DNA of 64,000 nt from Candidatus Saccharibacteria bacterium oral taxon 488 (lineage in GTDB: Bacteria > Patescibacteriota > Saccharimonadia > Saccharimonadales > Saccharimonadaceae): the NCBI GenBank assembly GCA_010202645.1, contig CP047920.1, positions 784,785-848,784 on the forward strand, in the 5' to 3' direction. This document shows, in pieces, positions 1-9,094 of the stretch. Under the pieces are notes generated by a model. That model was not told where the DNA came from. It made no database searches and worked only from the letters and a program-made list of their open reading frames with translations. The translations under genes and the position numbers were made by a program. Numbering within the stretch: the first letter of the stretch is position 1; every line of letters starts with the position of its first letter.

Positions 1-98
1 CGCGGTAAGGATTTACGAAACTCCCACTGCTTCTCACCACAAAAAATCTTCTTGGCATAGCGCGTTTGGATGGACATCAGAATGCGAATTTGGCTCAT
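1..98 (-). CDS. ASCH/PUA-like domain protein, N-terminal fragment (cut by window edge)
   Basis: Reading leftward from an ATG at 98, the frame stays open for 32 codons to the window edge. The peptide contains MSIQTRYAKKIF followed by GEKQWEFRK. Ile-x-x-x-Tyr/Phe-Ala-x-x-Ile-x-x-Gly-x-Lys-x-x-Glu-Phe-Arg is the typical opening of small ASCH/PUA-like proteins proposed to bind RNA or nucleotides. A second in-frame ATG at 77 could be the real start. No strong Shine-Dalgarno is seen. The gene diverges from clpB. The assignment rests only on this N-terminal pattern, and the rest lies outside the window. Confidence 0.5.
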   Translation of the reverse strand, partial: MSQIRILMSIQTRYAKKIFCGEKQWEFRKSLP

Positions 99-142
99 GT
101 CTTCAGTATACGGTACACGTTTATCAGGTGGCAAATTCTGAA

Positions 143-169
143 TTAGCACTCTTGCACTGAGAGTGCTAA
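143..169. promoter_or_regulatory. CIRCE operator (HrcA-binding inverted repeat)
   Basis: TTAGCACTC, nine spacer bases, then GAGTGCTAA form a perfect CIRCE element, the operator of the heat-shock repressor HrcA. It sits upstream of clpB and its loop contains the -35 hexamer of the clpB promoter, so bound HrcA would block RNA polymerase. hrcA itself is not in this window. Confidence 0.95.
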
Positions 170-180
170 TTTGCTATGAT
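152..180 (+). promoter_or_regulatory. Sigma-A-type promoter of clpB inside the CIRCE element
   Basis: -35 TTGCAC (152-157), a 17-base spacer, and -10 TATGAT (175-180). The -35 lies entirely in the CIRCE loop. The predicted transcript start near 187 leaves a leader of about 80 bases with a strong Shine-Dalgarno (AAAGGAGG, 255-262). Confidence 0.8.
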
Positions 181-266
181 ACTTATATCAATTATCCCCG
201 CTCTGTCTCTTGCCGCGGCGTACATAAATACGGACTTAGAAAAGCCCAAAAATAAAAGGAGGACCT

Positions 267-2402
267 ATGCCACCAAATATACAAGAAGAATTACAGCAAC
301 CGCTGGAGAAATTCGGCACCGATATCACGGTGCTGGCACGTACAGGTAAACTCGACCCGGTCATCGGACGCGATGAGGAAATTCGCCGCACCATGCAAAT
401 CCTCAGTCGGCGCACTAAAAATAATCCCGTTCTCATCGGCGAGCCGGGTGTGGGCAAAACCGCCATCGTTGAGGCCCTAGCGCAGCGCATCGTCAAAGGC
501 GATGTACCAGCGTCGCTAAAGGACAAGCGGCTGATTAGCTTGGAAATTTCTAGTTTATTGGCGGGAGCGAGTTTTCGCGGCCAATTTGAAGAACGCCTGA
601 AAGCAATTTTGAAAGAAGTTGAAGAAGCCGCCGGCGAAATTATTTTGTTCGTTGATGAAATTCACACCATGGTCGGCGCCGGCAAAACTGAAGGCAGCAT
701 GGACGCCGGCAATATGCTCAAACCCGCCCTGGCCCGCGGCAAACTGCACATGATTGGTGCGACGACGTTAGCAGAATATCGCCAACATGTCGAGAAAGAT
801 GCAGCCCTGGAGCGGCGCTTTCAGCCAGTCTATGTCGGCGAGCCGAGTTTTGACGACACCGTGGCGATTTTGCGCGGTTTGAAGGAAAAGTATGAAGTCC
901 ATCACGGCGTCAAAATTTCTGACGATGCCATCGTGGCGGCGGCGCGGCTGTCCACCCGCTATCTACCTGATCGCTTTTTGCCCGACAAGGCAGTTGACCT
1001 CCTGGATGAAGCGACCAGCGCTCTCAAGATGCAGCTCGAGAGTGTACCGATTGCCCTGGACCGGCTGAATAACCGCCGCTTGCAGCTGGAGATTGAAGAA
1101 GCAGCGCTGAAAAAAGACAAATCCGAGCACGCCAAGGCCCGCACAGAGGAAATCAAGCAACAAATCGCCGACCTTCGGGCTCAGGCTGAGGTGATTGACG
1201 GCAAATGGCAGCACGAAAAAGACATTCTCCAGACCGTCAATACTGCTACCGAAAAAATGGATAGTCTGCGCTCGCAGCTGGAAATCGCCGAACGCGACGC
1301 CGATCTGGCCACCGCCAGCCGCATCAAATACGGCGACCTGCCAGAGCTGGAAAAAAAGCTGGCTAGCGCCCGCCAAGAACTGGCGGCCATTCCGCCGGCT
1401 GACCGCCTGCTCCGCGAAGAAGTCACTCCCGATGACATCGCCAGCGTGGTAGCGCGCTGGACGGGCATCCCAGTCGAGCGGCTGATTGAGACTGAATCCA
1501 GCAAATTAACTAAATTAGAGGAAAATATCAGCACCCAAGTGATTGGTCAAAACAAGGCCATCGCCGCCGTGGCCAGTGCCATTCGCCGTTCACGCGCTGG
1601 CCTCAGTGATACCAACCGGCCAATCGGCTCCTTCCTATTCCTCGGCCCAACTGGGGTCGGCAAAACAGAGGTAGCCCGTAGCCTGTGCCGCGAATTATTC
1701 GACGACGAACACGCCATGATCCGTATCGATATGAGCGAATATATGGAGCGGCACGCCGTGGCCCGCCTGATTGGCTCGCCACCAGGCTACGTTGGCTATG
1801 ACCAAGGTGGGCAACTGACCGAAGCCGTCCGTCGCCGCCCTTACAGCGTGGTACTGTTTGACGAAATTGAGAAGGCCCACCCTGATGTCTTTAACGTGCT
1901 CCTCCAGGTGCTCGACGATGGCCGCCTGACCGATGGCCAGGGGCGAACAGTCGATTTTTCCAACACGGTTATCATCATGACCAGCAATGTCGGTTCGCAG
2001 GCAATTATGGATTTTTCTGGCGACGATTTGTCGACACTCGATAATCAAATGCTTGAGGTGCTCAGGCAGCACTTCCGCCCGGAATTCCTCAACCGCATCG
2101 ATGACATTGTTATTTTTGACCGCATTCGACCAGAGGCCATGCGAGCAATTGTCGATGTCCAGTTGAAACGCGTTGCTTGCCAAGTCAAAGACAGCCGCGA
2201 CATCGCGCTAGAATTTGACGATAGCGTCCGCGACATGTTGGCCCGCGACGGCTATGACCCGGCCTTTGGCGCTCGGCCGCTCAAGCGCTTGGTACAAAAG
2301 CGCGTGCTTGATCCGTTGGCACTGGAGCTGATTGATGGGCGGATTCATGATGGCATGACGGTGACCGTCAGTGTCGCTAATGACCGCGTGACGTTTCACT
2401 AA
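267..2402 (+). CDS. clpB: ClpB-type AAA+ disaggregase lacking the N-terminal domain
   Basis: ClpB is a cytoplasmic hexameric ATPase that works with DnaK to pull apart aggregated proteins. This copy has both AAA+ modules. D1 carries Walker A GEPGVGKT at residues 58-65 and a DEIH Walker B. D2 carries GPTGVGKT near 459-466 and a [11 protein letters not shown]alker B. Between them lies a charged coiled-coil M-domain (about residues 265-380), as in ClpB. No IGF/IGL loop for ClpP docking is visible in D2, which argues against ClpA/ClpC. At 711 aa it starts almost directly at D1 and lacks the usual 140-150-residue N-domain. The start has an excellent SD and there is no room upstream for that domain. 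Expression should be heat-inducible through the CIRCE operator. Confidence 0.93.
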   Translation: MPPNIQEELQQPLEKFGTDITVLARTGKLDPVIGRDEEIRRTMQILSRRTKNNPVLIGEPGVGKTAIVEALAQRIVKGDVPASLKDKRLISLEISSLLAGASFRGQFEERLKAILKEVEEAAGEIILFVDEIHTMVGAGKTEGSMDAGNMLKPALARGKLHMIGATTLAEYRQHVEKDAALERRFQPVYVGEPSFDDTVAILRGLKEKYEVHHGVKISDDAIVAAARLSTRYLPDRFLPDKAVDLLDEATSALKMQLESVPIALDRLNNRRLQLEIEEAALKKDKSEHAKARTEEIKQQIADLRAQAEVIDGKWQHEKDILQTVNTATEKMDSLRSQLEIAERDADLATASRIKYGDLPELEKKLASARQELAAIPPADRLLREEVTPDDIASVVARWTGIPVERLIETESSKLTKLEENISTQVIGQNKAIAAVASAIRRSRAGLSDTNRPIGSFLFLGPTGVGKTEVARSLCRELFDDEHAMIRIDMSEYMERHAVARLIGSPPGYVGYDQGGQLTEAVRRRPYSVVLFDEIEKAHPDVFNVLLQVLDDGRLTDGQGRTVDFSNTVIIMTSNVGSQAIMDFSGDDLSTLDNQMLEVLRQHFRPEFLNRIDDIVIFDRIRPEAMRAIVDVQLKRVACQVKDSRDIALEFDDSVRDMLARDGYDPAFGARPLKRLVQKRVLDPLALELIDGRIHDGMTVTVSVANDRVTFH

Positions 2403-2477
2403 CTAATCCCTTCATTCCTAATCACGGATACCTACTTCCGTGTGGGTTGTAACCATTCAAAGTTGCACTCATAGCAT

Positions 2478-2512
2478 GAAAAGCGTCCCAGCCGCCAACT
2501 GGAACGCTTTTC
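2478..2512. terminator. Bidirectional hairpin terminator between clpB and the convergent ABC operon
   Basis: GAAAAGCGT pairs with ACGCTTTTC (9 bp), extended after one mismatch by CCAG/CTGG. T- and A-rich flanks on either side let it serve both converging transcription units. Confidence 0.75.
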
Positions 2513-2535
2513 GTTAGATTACCTCCGCGAGAAAA

Positions 2536-4761
2536 TTACTCGGTTTGGTTAGCTTCCGCCCGCGTCAGCTTATCAACCATCGGCAGGATCAAGTAAATAC
2601 CGATGATTGCCGTCGCCAGACCGATACCAACAATAGTGAAGTAGGTTGGCGTTAACACTGGCTTCAGCGTCGTCGAGAATGTACTGGTAAATACTGCTCC
2701 CGTCCACACGCCAAAACCGCATGACAGAATCGAGGTGGTGAGCAGCGGCGCCACCGATTCAACCATTACCAAGCGCTTCAATTGAGCGAGACGCATACCG
2801 CTCAGCCGCAGCGTATACAGCGAGCGGCGGCGTTCCATCAGCCCGCCAATCGTCGAAACGATCAAGCTTGCCACCGCCACGAACAGCGTCACGCCGATAC
2901 CAACATAGGCCAAGTCGGCAAACTCGCGAATCGTCGGATTAATATGCGGCTTTTTAGAGTCAGTGCCGCTCACCGCATAGGTCAAATCGTACTGATTGGC
3001 TTTCGCCGTCACCAAGGTGCGCAATTTCTCGATATCATTGTCTGATTTCAATGTCACCAAATACTCTTTAGCACCATTCGTATCAACCCGGTCATTAATC
3101 AGCGACACCTTCTTGACCACCGGCTTATCAAAATTCAGCAGCGCAAATTGGTCGGGTCGGGCGTTATTCGGGCAAGCATGCTCGGTATACTTCGCTAAAT
3201 CCTGACAGCGAATTGCATCGCCGTCCTCGCGCGGATAGATCGTCGCCACCGACGTGATGTAAGATTTTTGCTGCAGCTGCTCCGCCATGTCGCCTGGCAG
3301 CGATCGGCCGATGACAACTGCCGTGCCGCGCTTTAATTGTGAAAAACCGTTATCTTTGACAGCCTGCGCATTTAAGCCCTCGATACCACTGGTCGCCGTC
3401 AAGTAAAAGCTGCCCGCAAACAGCGCCAGCACCACGCCGCTGACACTGCGGAAAATTGTCCGCGAATGCACCGCCGTACGCTTACCAGCGATCAGCATCG
3501 AAGCGTTATTAGCCCAGCGCGCTGCCAACAGCGACAGCTTATTAGTCAGCCAGCCGCCAGCCAGAATCAAGCCGAACATCACCAGCAGCAGCGCCGCCAT
3601 CAATAGTACCGACGGCAGAGCTGATTCTTTATTAGCCGCCAGCCAATCCCGCCCTGGCTTCGACGACAGCCAAGCAAAGAACGCGATACCAAGTGCTGGC
3701 ACCAGCGCCCGCCAAGCGCGCAATTTCTTTACCTTTTCAACCGAACGCGATACACCCAGCGGCGAAATCTGCGCCCGGCGCATCCGTCGCCAGTTGACAA
3801 ACATCGTTAGTCCCAGCGTCAAACCGATAATCAACGCGTATTGCGTGCCAGTTAGCGCCAAATCACCAGGATTAAACCGCATACCGTCCATCTTGAACTG
3901 CTGTAGCGGTGTTTGCAGCAACCAAAACGCACCCAGCCCGATGATCACGCCAACCACCGACGCCAGTAGCGACTCCAGCATCAATATCAGCCCCACCTGC
4001 CGCTTAGTCGCGCCGATCAGCCGCAAAGCAGCATAGCGTTTCTCGCGTTGCGCAGCGCCCAGCTGCGTTGCTACTGACACGAAAATGACAATCGGAAACA
4101 GCAGAATCGTCCCGCCGACACTAAATACGATGACGGCAACCGGACCTATTTTAGCGTCCGATTTTAATCCGTTAGCATCCGTCCGATAAACATCAGCAAA
4201 GTATGATGGCTGTCCCTGAGATTTGGTAAAAGCATCGCTCTCGGCCACTTCCTCGGCGCTAGCACCGCGCACTATCATCAGCGCATCCGGACTGGCGGTA
4301 TATTCGCTAGGAAGTACACCGAGATAGTTGGTATTTTTACCGAAACGTGACAAGATATTGTCCTCAGGATACTGAGCAACCGCGTCAGCCAATGCCCGTG
4401 ACAGATAGTACTCGCCAGGACGCGGCGTTTTCAGTTTGGCAAACTGCGGTGATTTAGCCGTACCATACATTGAATAAGACTGGATGTACTGACCGCGCCA
4501 CTTCGACGCATCACCGCGCCGGGTACCGCCAACTTTCAGCGGCTCGACACCATCAATCGGTTTTTGCGAAGGTGCACCACGACTCGCCTGATACGCCGCC
4601 GTATTAATTGCTAGTCCACTAGCACGCCCCGTTAGACCGCTAACACCAGCCGTAAAGTAGCACACCAGCACGATCCCCAGCGCCACCGCCACCGTAGTCA
4701 AACCCAGACGCGCGAATGACTGGCGACCAGACTTTTTTAATAACATCCAACTGACACTCAT
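2536..4761 (-). CDS. FtsX/MacB-like ABC transporter permease
   Basis: A 741-aa inner-membrane permease with an N-terminal transmembrane helix (about residues 18-40), a large extracytoplasmic region, a block of three to four helices with FtsX-type features (about 205-325), two helices around 350-405, another near 430-455, a second extracytoplasmic region and a C-terminal FtsX block (about 615-735). This duplicated layout matches 10-helix permeases of the antimicrobial-peptide exporter/sensor class (BceB, YtrF and related), but the substrate cannot be read from sequence. Its start overlaps the ATPase stop by 4 bases (ATGA), so the two are translationally coupled. The upstream PadR gene suggests repression of the unit until a ligand is present. 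Confidence 0.85.
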   Translation of the reverse strand: MSVSWMLLKKSGRQSFARLGLTTVAVALGIVLVCYFTAGVSGLTGRASGLAINTAAYQASRGAPSQKPIDGVEPLKVGGTRRGDASKWRGQYIQSYSMYGTAKSPQFAKLKTPRPGEYYLSRALADAVAQYPEDNILSRFGKNTNYLGVLPSEYTASPDALMIVRGASAEEVAESDAFTKSQGQPSYFADVYRTDANGLKSDAKIGPVAVIVFSVGGTILLFPIVIFVSVATQLGAAQREKRYAALRLIGATKRQVGLILMLESLLASVVGVIIGLGAFWLLQTPLQQFKMDGMRFNPGDLALTGTQYALIIGLTLGLTMFVNWRRMRRAQISPLGVSRSVEKVKKLRAWRALVPALGIAFFAWLSSKPGRDWLAANKESALPSVLLMAALLLVMFGLILAGGWLTNKLSLLAARWANNASMLIAGKRTAVHSRTIFRSVSGVVLALFAGSFYLTATSGIEGLNAQAVKDNGFSQLKRGTAVVIGRSLPGDMAEQLQQKSYITSVATIYPREDGDAIRCQDLAKYTEHACPNNARPDQFALLNFDKPVVKKVSLINDRVDTNGAKEYLVTLKSDNDIEKLRTLVTAKANQYDLTYAVSGTDSKKPHINPTIREFADLAYVGIGVTLFVAVASLIVSTIGGLMERRRSLYTLRLSGMRLAQLKRLVMVESVAPLLTTSILSCGFGVWTGAVFTSTFSTTLKPVLTPTYFTIVGIGLATAIIGIYLILPMVDKLTRAEANQTE

Positions 4762-5495
4762 TTGATAGTCCTCGCACTGGCTTTGTTAAGATTTGGCTGG
4801 GTATTCTGCGCCATATTCACCGCTGCATCCGCGCCGGAAATCTGCCCGTCGCGGACAATAATTTCCCGATCAGCATAGGCGGCAATTGTCGGTTCGTGCG
4901 TCACCATGATGACTGTTGTGCCGTGCTCTTTGGCGGTTTTAATGAATAGCTCCATAACTCTCTCTGAATTCAGACTGTCCAGCGAGCCAGTCGGCTCATC
5001 AGCAAATAGTACTTTTGGCTCAATCACCATCGCCCGGGCAATCGCTACCCGCTGCATTTGTCCGCCCGACAACTCGCCAAGCATACTGTCAGCTTTACTC
5101 GCCAGCTCAACCTTATTCAGCCATGTTTTCGCCTGTTGATAGGCTTCTTTACGCTTGACGCCGTTAAGCAGTAGCGGCAGCGCCACATTATCCAGCGCTG
5201 TCAGCTCTGGCACCAACTGTCCAAACTGAAAGACAAAGCCAAAGCTGGTGCGCCGTAAAATACTGCGCTGATCATCGCTCAGTTTGTCAATCCGCCGGCC
5301 ATCAAAGTCAATCTCGCCACTATCAACCTTGGTAATCGCCGCCAAGCTATGCAGCAGCGTCGACTTACCAGAGCCCGACGGACCCATAATCGCCAGCACC
5401 TCGCCCGCCTCGACATCCAAGCTGACGCCGCGCAGCGCGTGCGTTTGCCCGAACGACTTCTTAATATTTTTAGCGCTAATTATTGGTTTGCTCAT
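4758..5495 (-). CDS. ABC transporter ATP-binding protein (LolD/MacB/BceA type)
   Basis: A 245-aa cytoplasmic ATPase that powers the FtsX-like permease downstream. It shows Walker A GPSGSGKST, a Q-loop, signature LSGGQMQR, Walker B VLFADEPTGSLD and the H-loop VTHEP. About 25 residues after the core are polar, Asn/Gln-rich and not conserved in the family. The start at 5495 lies inside the padR 3' end (20-base overlap) and is preceded by AAAGGAGG, supporting this ATG and coupled translation. Family assignment is secure. The transported compound is unknown, and export of peptides or lipoproteins is a family-based guess. Confidence 0.9.
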   Translation of the reverse strand: MSKPIISAKNIKKSFGQTHALRGVSLDVEAGEVLAIMGPSGSGKSTLLHSLAAITKVDSGEIDFDGRRIDKLSDDQRSILRRTSFGFVFQFGQLVPELTALDNVALPLLLNGVKRKEAYQQAKTWLNKVELASKADSMLGELSGGQMQRVAIARAMVIEPKVLFADEPTGSLDSLNSERVMELFIKTAKEHGTTVIMVTHEPTIAAYADREIIVRDGQISGADAAVNMAQNTQPNLNKASARTIK

Positions 5496-6018
5496 GCAAA
5501 ATTTCCTCCTTTAGCCGCGTTAACCGCGAAATAGTTAATTCAATCCAGCGCAAATCCGCCTCCAAATGATACAGTGCATGATCGATCAGCAGCATGTCCG
5601 ACAAACTGCTATCGCGCCGCCGCGCTGTCAGCTCGCGCATCCGCTGGATGTGCGCCTGCCGTTGGTTATCCAGATACGGCGACGCATCGCCGTCTTTCAA
5701 AATCGCCAATACCGCCTTGATATACATCGTCGCTTGCAGCTGTGGTGACGGCGCCTCTGGTGATTCCAACCATGCTTGTAAATCCTGCTTACCCTCATCG
5801 GTAATTTCATACCGAACCCGATCCGGCCCACCCGATTCGCTGGTGTCGGCAATCTCTTTGACCTTGTTATCGCGTTTGAGCCGCGCCAAAGTTGAATATA
5901 TCTGACCAGTTAAAATTGGCTTATCTTTGCCAAAATAACCGTCATATTTTTTCTTCAACTCATAGCCGTAATTTGACTCTTCCGCTAAAAAACCTAACAG
6001 TATATATTGAACGCTCAT
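5476..6018 (-). CDS. PadR-family transcriptional repressor
   Basis: A 180-aa cytoplasmic regulator. The N-terminal winged helix begins MSVQYILLGFL and includes NYGYELKK and LTGQIYSTLARLKRDNKV, both typical of PadR. A C-terminal alpha-helical region (about residues 90-170) resembles the Vir_act_alpha_C dimerisation domain. The reading frame extends 26 codons further upstream, but the ATG at 6018 is chosen because it starts the conserved domain and a -10 hexamer ends 6 bases before it. It is first in an overlapping operon with the ABC ATPase and permease, the usual PadR-exporter arrangement, and two operator-like palindromes overlap its promoter. It probably represses its own operon. Confidence 0.88.
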   Translation of the reverse strand: MSVQYILLGFLAEESNYGYELKKKYDGYFGKDKPILTGQIYSTLARLKRDNKVKEIADTSESGGPDRVRYEITDEGKQDLQAWLESPEAPSPQLQATMYIKAVLAILKDGDASPYLDNQRQAHIQRMRELTARRRDSSLSDMLLIDHALYHLEADLRWIELTISRLTRLKEEILHEQTNN

Positions 6019-6024
6019 ACTCTT

Positions 6025-6076
6025 ACTATACACCCAGTGTTTAGTTATTGCAAGAGTTTTATACACTCGGTGTATA
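6025..6076 (-). promoter_or_regulatory. padR promoter with two operator palindromes
   Basis: On the minus strand, -35 TTGCAA and -10 TATAGT (6030-6025) are 17 bases apart. Two related inverted repeats flank the -35: ATACAC-CCA-GTGTTT (6028-6042, covering the -10) and the perfect ATACAC-TCG-GTGTAT (6061-6075, just upstream of the -35). Their centres are 33 bp apart, about three helical turns. The predicted transcript starts at the ATG itself. Confidence 0.7.
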
Positions 6077-6204
6077 GTTGCTATTACAACGTCCATTCAC
6101 CCTATTGACACAGCATCCGCCCCATCACAGATAGCTCACCCCACCAAACCACCACGACCAGTAGCCCACCTCGCCAGAATACAGACTATTATTCAATTTT
6201 AGCG

Positions 6205-6210
6205 TATAAT
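6205..6210 (+). promoter_or_regulatory. -10 element 6 bases before the 6217 start codon
   Basis: TATAAT followed by six bases and ATG. Transcription would begin at or next to the start codon (leaderless). No convincing -35 is visible. Confidence 0.6.
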
Positions 6211-6216
6211 AGGTTC

Positions 6217-6825
6217 ATGGCACAGTTTTGCCGGGTATACCGTAAACAGCGATCGGTTAAGTCAGCTCTGTTGGGAATTGGCAAAATTCTCAGATTGCCA
6301 CGATACTTACTACTAGCAGTTGTCTTATCTTTGCTTTTTGCACTCATTATTTTCTTTGCCATCAACGCTAATTTTTATGGCCCGCTGATGATGTCGCGAC
6401 TGCCGATACTGGATAAGGTTGCCCTTTTGGGAACCATGTTTATTGACATATTCAAACAAGGTTTCACCTCGCCAAACGGTGCACTATTACTCATGGTGTC
6501 GACCCTCCAAGGACTGTCAATTACCGTCGTCATTTTCACTGCCAAGAAAAATAAGCGTAGTGAACAGTCGGTCACTAGACAGGTCGGGCTTAGTGGCTTG
6601 GCCTCCGTGGCTGCCGCTATCGGTTTGGGCTGTGTTCCCTGCGGCACGTCACTCATCCTGCCGCTCGTTGCCGTGTTCTTCTCAGGCGCCGCCGCAGCCA
6701 CTGCCGCCACTGTCGCCAGCACTCTCGTTCTGATCTTAGCGCTACTTCTGAGCCTCTTTTCACTCTACAAATCTGGACAAATCGCCTTTATGTATACCGA
6801 GTTAGCAAAACAGGAGGAATTATGA
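6217..6825 (+). CDS. Multi-spanning membrane protein with a Gly-Cys-Val-Pro-Cys motif
   Basis: A 202-aa protein with about five hydrophobic segments (near residues 30-50, 66-84, 88-107, 123-147 and 150-182). I do not recognise a named family. The distinctive feature is GCVPCGTS (C139, C142), a CxxC pair in or beside a membrane segment, as in thiol-disulfide carriers. The next gene overlaps its stop by 4 bases (ATGA) and encodes an anchored DsbA-like thioredoxin, so this may be the membrane partner that oxidises or reduces it (a DsbB, VKOR or CcdA analogue). That role is inferred from motif and context only. The N-terminus is basic and no leader peptide is evident. Confidence 0.75.
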   Translation: MAQFCRVYRKQRSVKSALLGIGKILRLPRYLLLAVVLSLLFALIIFFAINANFYGPLMMSRLPILDKVALLGTMFIDIFKQGFTSPNGALLLMVSTLQGLSITVVIFTAKKNKRSEQSVTRQVGLSGLASVAAAIGLGCVPCGTSLILPLVAVFFSGAAAATAATVASTLVLILALLLSLFSLYKSGQIAFMYTELAKQEEL

Positions 6826-7538
6826 ATCGACAAAAAACAGCCGGCATAGCACTCATTTGGGTCATCCTGGGGATTATGATCACGGGAATTGTAGCACTAT
6901 TTATTTATGGTATTGTCAATCGCCCACCAAATCGCCACATTGGTGACGGCAAGCCGTGGAATGAAAAAATGTCGCAAGGCTCTGCCGAAGCCAAGCACGT
7001 GTTCGTTGATTACACTGATTATTTTTGTTCGTTTTGTGCCGAAGTCGAAGCAGCCACCAACACCAATTTTTTCAAGAATGACTATATCAAATCAGGCAAA
7101 GTTCGTTATGAACACCGCGTAGTCACGCTGCTCAAGGAGGTCACTAACAACACCGAATCTGGCGCCCACGCTGCGTTCTGTGCCGCCGACCAAGACAAAT
7201 ATTGGCAATATACCCACGACATCGTGCCGCGCATTAAACGTGATTATTTTGACAAAGGAATTGGTGTGAAAAACGTTGCCGTGCCGCAAAAAATTCCACC
7301 GCTGCCGTTAGAATATTTCCTAACTTCTGCCAATAGTGTCGGCATGGACGAGGCAAAATTTGCTGATTGTATGACTAAGAAACCGCACCAAAATGAGATT
7401 GAGAATAATACCAAGAAAGCCCTTTCGCTTGGCGTGAGCGGCCTGCCATACATGGTAGTCAATGACTATGTCGCCAGTGGATTTATGGGCGGCGAAAATG
7501 GGCTGAAGGCAATTTTGAAAGCCGGCGGAGCGTACTGA
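6822..7538 (+). CDS. Membrane-anchored DsbA-like thioredoxin-fold protein
   Basis: A 238-aa protein with one N-terminal transmembrane helix (about residues 9-32), placing the rest outside the membrane. The thioredoxin-fold domain has the active site C69-S-F-C72 within DYTDYFCSFCAEVE and a cis-proline segment GVSGLPYMVVND near residue 210, both diagnostic of the DsbA/DsbG-like thioredoxin_4 family. Two further cysteines (about 121 and 181) lie outside the active site. It probably forms or isomerises disulfides in exported proteins; the Cys-rich secreted protein at 52.6-55.3 kb is a plausible client. It has a good SD (AGGAGGA) at the end of the upstream gene and overlaps the deacetylase gene by one base. 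Confidence 0.88.
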   Translation: MNRQKTAGIALIWVILGIMITGIVALFIYGIVNRPPNRHIGDGKPWNEKMSQGSAEAKHVFVDYTDYFCSFCAEVEAATNTNFFKNDYIKSGKVRYEHRVVTLLKEVTNNTESGAHAAFCAADQDKYWQYTHDIVPRIKRDYFDKGIGVKNVAVPQKIPPLPLEYFLTSANSVGMDEAKFADCMTKKPHQNEIENNTKKALSLGVSGLPYMVVNDYVASGFMGGENGLKAILKAGGAY

Positions 7539-9058
7539 TGCCCACCAAAAAAATACAAAGTAAGCCTCAAAAATCATCGGTAAAACGACAATCAGCTCGG
7601 TCTAGTCGTGGGCCAAAAACTAATACAGCTCCTGCGAACCGACCCAGACTGAGCAGTATTTTATTCACTACACTGCTTTTACTGGTAGTGACCGCGATAG
7701 GCGTATTGTTCTACTTCCACTCCAAGCAACCACCAGCGCAGCGCCCAACGGTCTTGGAAGATGAAAAATATTACTTCACCGACTCACGCTATGCTGGCAT
7801 CCGCTCCAAGTTCGTAACACGCGACACCAAACACGAAAAAGTCTCAATTGAATACCCAATCACCAGCAATTCCAAAATCAACAAGCTCATCGCCCGAGCA
7901 ATTGACCGCGCCGACGGCGATTTTCGCCACACCGCCACTAATGCTCCGACATTCGACCGGCCAATGACAGAGGCGATTAGTTATCAAGTGACGCATAATA
8001 ATTCGACCGCTCTGTCGATGATCGTCAATATTAAACAAGATATGCACGGCGCGCATCCGGTGTCACTAACGCATTTTTGGACGTTTGACAAAAAGTCTGG
8101 CGAGGTGATTGGCTTGGATAATTTGACTGAAAAATCAGAGGAAGCCATCAAGGCAATCGTGGCAGCTGCCCGGCACAACGTCGCGCAAACCATCAAGCAG
8201 CGCCAGCAACCAGAAGCAAATCTTGATGAGATGATCACCAAGGAGGCGTTATCGAACTTCACCATCACTGATGATGGTAACACCTTGGCTTGGCCGATTG
8301 GACAGGCGTCGCTCTTGCCGTCAGCCTACGGCGAAATGACAATCAAAGTACCGATCGCTGCCGTTGCCAAATATCTGCAAAATCCGACAGCCCGGAAACT
8401 AGCTAATATCCCCAAGCCGCCAGAACCAAAACCAAAGCCAGCGCCCGCCGCGCCGCCAGCCGCGAATTCTGGGGGTAAAGTGATCGCCTTAACATTTGAC
8501 GACGGGCCGGGGCCGTACACTGCGCAGCTATTGGATATTTTGGATCAGCATGGTGCTAAGGCGACGTTTTTCTTGATCGGCAGCAAAGTCTCCGCGCAAG
8601 CCGATGTACTGCGGCGCATGCACGCGCGCGGCCATCAATTAGGCAATCATTCGTGGTCGCACCCAGAACTGCCTAAATTGCCAATTGACCAAATTGCCGG
8701 CGAAATCGACCGCACTAACGACGCCATCAAGCAAGCCACCGGCGTCACACCGGCTATTTTACGCCCGCCTTATGGCGCCGTCAATGGTGTTGTCCTGGAA
8801 CAGATTCGTACACGTGGTATGTCGTCAATCTTGTGGTCAGTTGACACGCGGGACTGGGCTGATCGCAATAGCCAAATCGTCTGTTCACGCGCCGTCGCTG
8901 GCGCCCACCCTGGAGCCATCATCTTGATGCACGACATTCACCAAACGTCAGTTGGCGCCGTACCGTGCATCCTCAGCGCGCTGAAGCAGCAGGGGTATTC
9001 GTTTGTGACCGTGCAGGGACTACTCGGTAATATGGCGGCGGGAGCTGGGTATCCGTAG
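7538..9058 (+). CDS. Membrane-anchored polysaccharide deacetylase (NodB/CE4), PdaC-like
   Basis: A 506-aa protein: basic N-terminal tail, one transmembrane helix (about residues 38-62), a domain at about 75-275 resembling the DUF3298/DUF4163 regions that precede RsiV-like and PdaC deacetylases, a Pro/Ala linker, then a NodB domain (about 310-500). All CE4 motifs are present: TFDDGP (motif 1), HSWSHP (2), RPPYG (3), SVDTRDW (4) and LMHD (5). The aspartates and histidines for metal binding and catalysis are intact, so it should be an active extracellular deacetylase, most likely on N-acetylglucosamine of peptidoglycan. Such modification commonly confers lysozyme resistance. Its ATG overlaps the previous TGA by one base, so it is in the same operon as the thioredoxin pair. 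Confidence 0.9.
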   Translation: MPTKKIQSKPQKSSVKRQSARSSRGPKTNTAPANRPRLSSILFTTLLLLVVTAIGVLFYFHSKQPPAQRPTVLEDEKYYFTDSRYAGIRSKFVTRDTKHEKVSIEYPITSNSKINKLIARAIDRADGDFRHTATNAPTFDRPMTEAISYQVTHNNSTALSMIVNIKQDMHGAHPVSLTHFWTFDKKSGEVIGLDNLTEKSEEAIKAIVAAARHNVAQTIKQRQQPEANLDEMITKEALSNFTITDDGNTLAWPIGQASLLPSAYGEMTIKVPIAAVAKYLQNPTARKLANIPKPPEPKPKPAPAAPPAANSGGKVIALTFDDGPGPYTAQLLDILDQHGAKATFFLIGSKVSAQADVLRRMHARGHQLGNHSWSHPELPKLPIDQIAGEIDRTNDAIKQATGVTPAILRPPYGAVNGVVLEQIRTRGMSSILWSVDTRDWADRNSQIVCSRAVAGAHPGAIILMHDIHQTSVGAVPCILSALKQQGYSFVTVQGLLGNMAAGAGYP

Positions 9059-9094
9059 AATCGTAGCCGGATATTAACAATGTAGCTGCGGCAA

